Positions 54,449 through 57,920 of a DNA stretch of 57,920 nt are shown one piece after another. Position numbers and translations under genes: made by a program. Source of the DNA: Cellvibrionaceae bacterium AOL6 (GTDB taxonomy: Bacteria; Pseudomonadota; Gammaproteobacteria; Pseudomonadales; Cellvibrionaceae); NCBI GenBank assembly GCA_003265435.1, contig NOXC01000022.1:1-57920 (forward strand). Direction: 5' to 3'. The number at the start of each line of letters is the position of its first letter. Position 1 is the stretch's first letter. Below the pieces are notes generated by a model. That model saw only the letters and a list, made by a program, of their open reading frames with translations, had not been told where the DNA came from and did not search any database.

Positions 54449-54502
54449 CCTTAGTTGTGGGAACTGGAATAGCAGGTATGCACTGTAAACACTGAGTAGA
54501 CT

Positions 54503-57500
54503 ATGAAGCTTAAATTTAAAGTACAACCTTACCAAACTGCCGCGGTGGATGCCGTGGTGGAGTGCTTTGCCGGTCAGCCCCGGTTAGATGGTATTAGCTA
54601 CACCCTCGATAAAGGTACGGTTCAACCTGCACAGGGGCCGGAGCAGTCGGACCTGTACCAACAGGCCGAGCCCGCCGATGACAGTGGTTTTAAAAATGCA
54701 GAAATCCAGCTAAGCAGAGAAACCTTGTTGGCGCGAATCCAAAAGGTACAGCGTGAGCAAAACCTGGCGGTATCTAAAAGCCTGACAGACTTTACCGATG
54801 ACAAGGGTAACTCCGTTAAAAAGAGCTATAAGCCGGGAGCATCGATAAACCTGGATGTAGAAATGGAAACGGGCACCGGTAAAACCTATTGCTACGTTAA
54901 AACCATTTTTGAGATGAACCTCCGTTACGGCTGGAGCAAGTTTATTGTCATGGTGCCCAGCATTGCCATTCGCGAAGGGGTACAGAAAACACTGAGCATT
55001 ACCGCCGAGCACTTTAGCCAGAGCTACGGCAAAAAAGCACGGTTTTTTACCTATAACTCCAAGCGCTTGCACGAACTGGAAAGCTTTAGCTCCGACGCAG
55101 GTATTAACGTAATGGTGATTAATATTCAGGCGTTTAATGCCAGCGGCAAAGACAACCGCCGCATTTACGACGAGCTGGATGACTTTCAAAGCCGAAGGCC
55201 GATTGATGTAATCGCCAGCAATCGGCCCATTCTAATACTGGACGAGCCGCAAAAAATGGAGGGTAAGGCCACGCTTGAGGCCTTACCCAAGTTTAACCCG
55301 TTGATGATTTTACGCTATTCCGCTACCCACAAAACCAACCACTTAAAGGTACACCGGCTAGATGCCGTAGATGCCTATAACCAGAAACTGGTCAAGAAAA
55401 TTGCCGTAAAAGGTGTACAGGCTCGTGGATTGTCGGGCACCAATGCCTACCTGTACCTGGAAGGAATCGATATATCCCAGCAGGCCCCCGTCGCCCGGCT
55501 GGATATGGAGGTAAAGCTAAAAAGCGGTGACATCAAACGCCAAGTAAAGAAAGTACGCTTTCGGGATAACCTGTTGGACTTAAGCGGCGGGCTGGAACAG
55601 TACAAGGGCTTTAGCGTCAGTCAGATTGATTACAACAAAGACGCCATAGAGTTCAGCAACGGCCTGGAGCTGGCGGCAGGCATTGCCAGTGGGGATATCT
55701 CCGAACACGACATGCGCCGAATTCAAATAAGGGAGACCATCCGCGCCCACTTTGACAAAGAAAAGCAGCTGTACGAACAAGGGGTAAAGGTGCTCTCGCT
55801 GTTTTTTATTGATGAAGTGGCCAAATACCGCGACTACAGTGCGGAAGACGATAAAGGCGAATACGCTCGTATTTTTGAAGAGGAATACGACCTGCTGCGC
55901 AAAGAGGTGTTGTCTGAACTGCCACTGGATAACCAGGCCTACCGCGAGTACCTAGAACGAATCACCCCGGATAGAACCCATAACGGTTACTTCTCTATCG
56001 ACAAGAAAAAACGCCTAGTAGACCCGGCGGTAAAAAAATCAGGGGAGATGAAGGGCCTGTCGGATGATGTGGATGCCTACGACCTGATTCTGAAAGACAA
56101 AGAGCGTTTATTGTCACTGGAAGAGGACACCCGGTTTATCTTCTCCCACTCCGCGTTGCGCGAGGGCTGGGATAACCCCAATGTGTTTGTGATGTGCATG
56201 CTCAAACACAGCGACAACACCATTAGCCGCAGGCAAGAGGTGGGCCGTGGCCTGCGTTTGGCAGTGGACAAAACCGGTGAGCGAATTGACCAACCAGCCA
56301 TTGTGCATGAGGTTAATGTGCTAACAGTCATTGCCAGCGAAAGCTATAACGACTTTGTGGCCGGCTTGCAAAAAGAGATTGCCGATACTCTAACATCGCG
56401 CCCCAGGAAAGCCGATATGGATTACTTTGTGGGTAAAGTACTCAGAAACGATAAAGGCGATCTGGAGGTAACAGATAATCTGGCAAGGCATATTTACCGC
56501 TATCTGGTCAAGAATGACTATACGGACGATCAGGACCAAATCAGCGAGGCTTATCACGAGGCCAAAGATAAAGGGCAGCTAGCTGAGCTGCCCGAGGACT
56601 TGCAGGCCTATCAAGCCAGCGTGTTTGAGCTGATTGACAGCGTATTTAGCAGTCGCAACCTGCCAGATGCCACCGACGGCCGCAAAATAAAAAGCAATAA
56701 TCTGAATGCCAATTTTGATAAAAAAGAATTTAAAGAGCTGTGGGCCCGTATTAATCGCAAGGCGGTATACCGGGTAGACTTCGACTCTGCGGAGCTTATT
56801 ACCAAGTGTATTGATTACTTAAACAAAGAGCTTCGCGTAACGCCGTTGCAGTATGTGGTGCAAACAGGCGCGCAAACCAATGACCTGACAGCTGGCAGCT
56901 TGACAGCCGGTAAAGGGTTTAAGGTGTCTGAATCCATCACCGAGCAGGGGCACTCAGTCCACTCCAAGGTAAAGTACGACTTGCTAGGTAAAGTCAGCGA
57001 AGAGGCCGAGCTTACCCGGCGGACGGTGGCAGAGATACTGACGGGTATTCATAAAGCCACCTTTGATCAGTTTAAGCAAAACCCTGAGCAGTTTATCAGT
57101 GAAGCCAGCCGTCTGATTAAAACCCAGAAGGCGGCAGTGATTATCGAAAAACTCAGCTACAACGCGGTGGATGACCATTACGAAACCGATATATTCACCA
57201 AAGCGCAAACCGGCCAGGACTTTAGCCGTGCCACAGACCTGCTACAGCGCCATGTGTATGACCGTGCTGTAGTAGATTCGCAAATTGAGCACGATTTTGT
57301 CACTCAGCTGGACACCAGCAGCGAGGTAGTGGTGTACGCCAAACTGCCCAGAGGTTTTACCATTCCCACCCCAGTGGGTGACTACAACCCGGATTGGGCT
57401 ATCTCGTTTAAAGAGGGCAGCGTCAAGCACATTTACTTTGTGGCCGAAACCAAGGGTACGCTGGATTCACTCAAACTGCGTGATCTGGAGCAAACCAAAA

Positions 57501-57610
57501 TCGACTGCGCGAAAAAGTTCTTTACCGAGCTAGAAAACCACACCCTGAATGAGAAGGTGAAGTACGATGTGGTGGATAGCTATGAGCGTTTAATGGACGT
57601 TGTGCGGTAG
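54503..57610 (+). CDS. res: Type III restriction subunit Res (helicase-nuclease)
   Basis: The 1035-residue product has a superfamily 2 translocase with Walker A METGTGKT (121-128), Walker [10 protein letters not shown] (245-252), RYSATH and a late motif [11 protein letters not shown]. The C-terminus carries a PD-(D/E)xK nuclease: PDW at 963-965 and the AETKG with Glu982 and Lys984. With Mod it cuts unmodified DNA after ATP-driven communication between sites. It lies 54 bp downstream of mod and is the last gene of the island. All catalytic motifs are intact, so the restriction system appears functional. Two terminator-like hairpins follow. Confidence 0.95.
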   Translation: MKLKFKVQPYQTAAVDAVVECFAGQPRLDGISYTLDKGTVQPAQGPEQSDLYQQAEPADDSGFKNAEIQLSRETLLARIQKVQREQNLAVSKSLTDFTDDKGNSVKKSYKPGASINLDVEMETGTGKTYCYVKTIFEMNLRYGWSKFIVMVPSIAIREGVQKTLSITAEHFSQSYGKKARFFTYNSKRLHELESFSSDAGINVMVINIQAFNASGKDNRRIYDELDDFQSRRPIDVIASNRPILILDEPQKMEGKATLEALPKFNPLMILRYSATHKTNHLKVHRLDAVDAYNQKLVKKIAVKGVQARGLSGTNAYLYLEGIDISQQAPVARLDMEVKLKSGDIKRQVKKVRFRDNLLDLSGGLEQYKGFSVSQIDYNKDAIEFSNGLELAAGIASGDISEHDMRRIQIRETIRAHFDKEKQLYEQGVKVLSLFFIDEVAKYRDYSAEDDKGEYARIFEEEYDLLRKEVLSELPLDNQAYREYLERITPDRTHNGYFSIDKKKRLVDPAVKKSGEMKGLSDDVDAYDLILKDKERLLSLEEDTRFIFSHSALREGWDNPNVFVMCMLKHSDNTISRRQEVGRGLRLAVDKTGERIDQPAIVHEVNVLTVIASESYNDFVAGLQKEIADTLTSRPRKADMDYFVGKVLRNDKGDLEVTDNLARHIYRYLVKNDYTDDQDQISEAYHEAKDKGQLAELPEDLQAYQASVFELIDSVFSSRNLPDATDGRKIKSNNLNANFDKKEFKELWARINRKAVYRVDFDSAELITKCIDYLNKELRVTPLQYVVQTGAQTNDLTAGSLTAGKGFKVSESITEQGHSVHSKVKYDLLGKVSEEAELTRRTVAEILTGIHKATFDQFKQNPEQFISEASRLIKTQKAAVIIEKLSYNAVDDHYETDIFTKAQTGQDFSRATDLLQRHVYDRAVVDSQIEHDFVTQLDTSSEVVVYAKLPRGFTIPTPVGDYNPDWAISFKEGSVKHIYFVAETKGTLDSLKLRDLEQTKIDCAKKFFTELENHTLNEKVKYDVVDSYERLMDVVR

Positions 57611-57768
57611 GGCGAAAAGCAATGCAGTCACTTGACCCTGCGATCAACTGCAAGCACTCGGAATAGTCTTTAAGGGGGGTAGAGGCTTTTCGCGTTTGGC
57701 ACCCGGCCGGGGGATTTGATTCGGGCCATCCTTGGCCCTCACCCCTTCGGGGCGGCCTTTGGCCGTCG

Positions 57769-57792
57769 AAAACGGCTATCCTGCCGTTTTTT
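57769..57792 (+). terminator. Rho-independent terminator after res
   Basis: AAAACGGC and GCCGTTTT pair around TATCCT and the stem is followed by a run of six T in total. It lies about 160 bp downstream of the res stop codon. Confidence 0.8.
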
Positions 57793-57844
57793 GAACCCCG
57801 CGTTTGCAATTGAAATCCCCCCGCCTCCACCAACACCGCAAACA

Positions 57845-57876
57845 AAAACGCCCCACCCGTGAGGGTGAGGCGTTTT
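57845..57876. terminator. Bidirectional terminator hairpin
   Basis: AAAACGCCCCACCC and GGGTGAGGCGTTTT form a 14-base stem with one mismatch and loop GTGA. A-rich and T-rich ends on both sides suit termination in either direction. Confidence 0.7.
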
Positions 57877-57920
57877 CGCGTTTGGCACCGGGTGGGGGGA
57901 TTTGACTTCGGGCCATCCTT

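Larger units (their letters stand above)
57682..57920. repeat. Direct repeat around terminator hairpins, 3' of the island
   Basis: GAGGCTTTTCGCGTTTGGCA continuing to the GGGCCATCCTT at 57733 recurs from 57867 to the window end, with few differences. The copies are 185 bases apart and alternate with strong hairpins (57769-57792 and 57845-57876). No gene is seen in 57611-57920. The unit looks like a multicopy intergenic repeat family whose further copies may lie beyond the window. Confidence 0.6.

Noticed and set aside
46403-57610. DISARM or BREX system
   Set aside because: A SNF2 helicase and a methylase are present, but drmA/drmB, pglZ, brxC and brxL-like genes are all absent; the methylase and nuclease are plainly type III Mod and Res.
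57611-57920. Integron attC site or CRISPR repeat
   Set aside because: The two copies are long and imperfect with terminator-type hairpins; no attC core sites or short regular spacers are visible.

Overview
The window reads as chromosome from a marine, polysaccharide-degrading gammaproteobacterium, probably Cellvibrionales/Alteromonadales-like. The evidence is three large Caulobacter-type TonB-dependent receptors and one Oar-like receptor, a secreted PL7 alginate lyase, a GH16 beta-agarase with a ricin-type lectin tail, a BetT-type osmolyte transporter and diguanylate/EAL signalling genes. The taxonomy is inferred from gene content only. No rRNA, tRNA or CRISPR array was seen.

Left part (1-13 kb): a minus-strand block runs from a TonB-dependent receptor through a JmjC/cupin oxygenase, a flavin-dependent tryptophan halogenase and a Bax-like glucosaminidase to a small lipoprotein. 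It is followed by a plus-strand quinone-oxidoreductase-like gene, a RimK-like ATP-grasp ligase with a GNAT/C39-peptidase fusion, and a convergent diguanylate cyclase. A 268-bp MITE-like element follows at 13.3-13.5 kb.

Middle part (13.6-45 kb): a minus-strand set holds a membrane methyltransferase-like protein, an unknown two-TM protein and a membrane-tethered binding protein. Next come an S1/P1 nuclease and an Oar-like receptor gene broken by a one-base frameshift, a dienelactone-hydrolase-like protein, a small secreted carbohydrate-binding-like protein, BetT, and a CBS plus rhodanese pair. Two paralogous TonB-dependent receptors lie divergent from a plus-strand series: a cysteine-rich-domain porin, an exported amidohydrolase, a DcaP-like porin, a periplasmic glutaminase and a PL7 alginate lyase. 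Similar operator-like motifs occur before the receptor/porin pair and before the lyase. A degenerate EAL/YkuI-like protein, the agarase and the MesX-MesD methionine synthase pair complete this part.

Right part (45.2-57.9 kb): a HigB toxin gene with an antitoxin gene cut by an in-frame stop, then an 11.2-kb defence island. Its order is SNF2-type helicase, DUF4391 protein, RloA ATPase, RloB TOPRIM protein, type III Mod and type III Res. Two TTTTGWCAAAA palindromes precede rloA, suggesting that the RloAB cassette sits under its own control inside a helicase-DUF4391-Mod-Res operon. This composite is the strongest candidate for a little-described system. REP-like GGGGTC-W-GACCCC palindromes are scattered at 0, 7.8, 21.4 and (degenerate) 45.2 kb.
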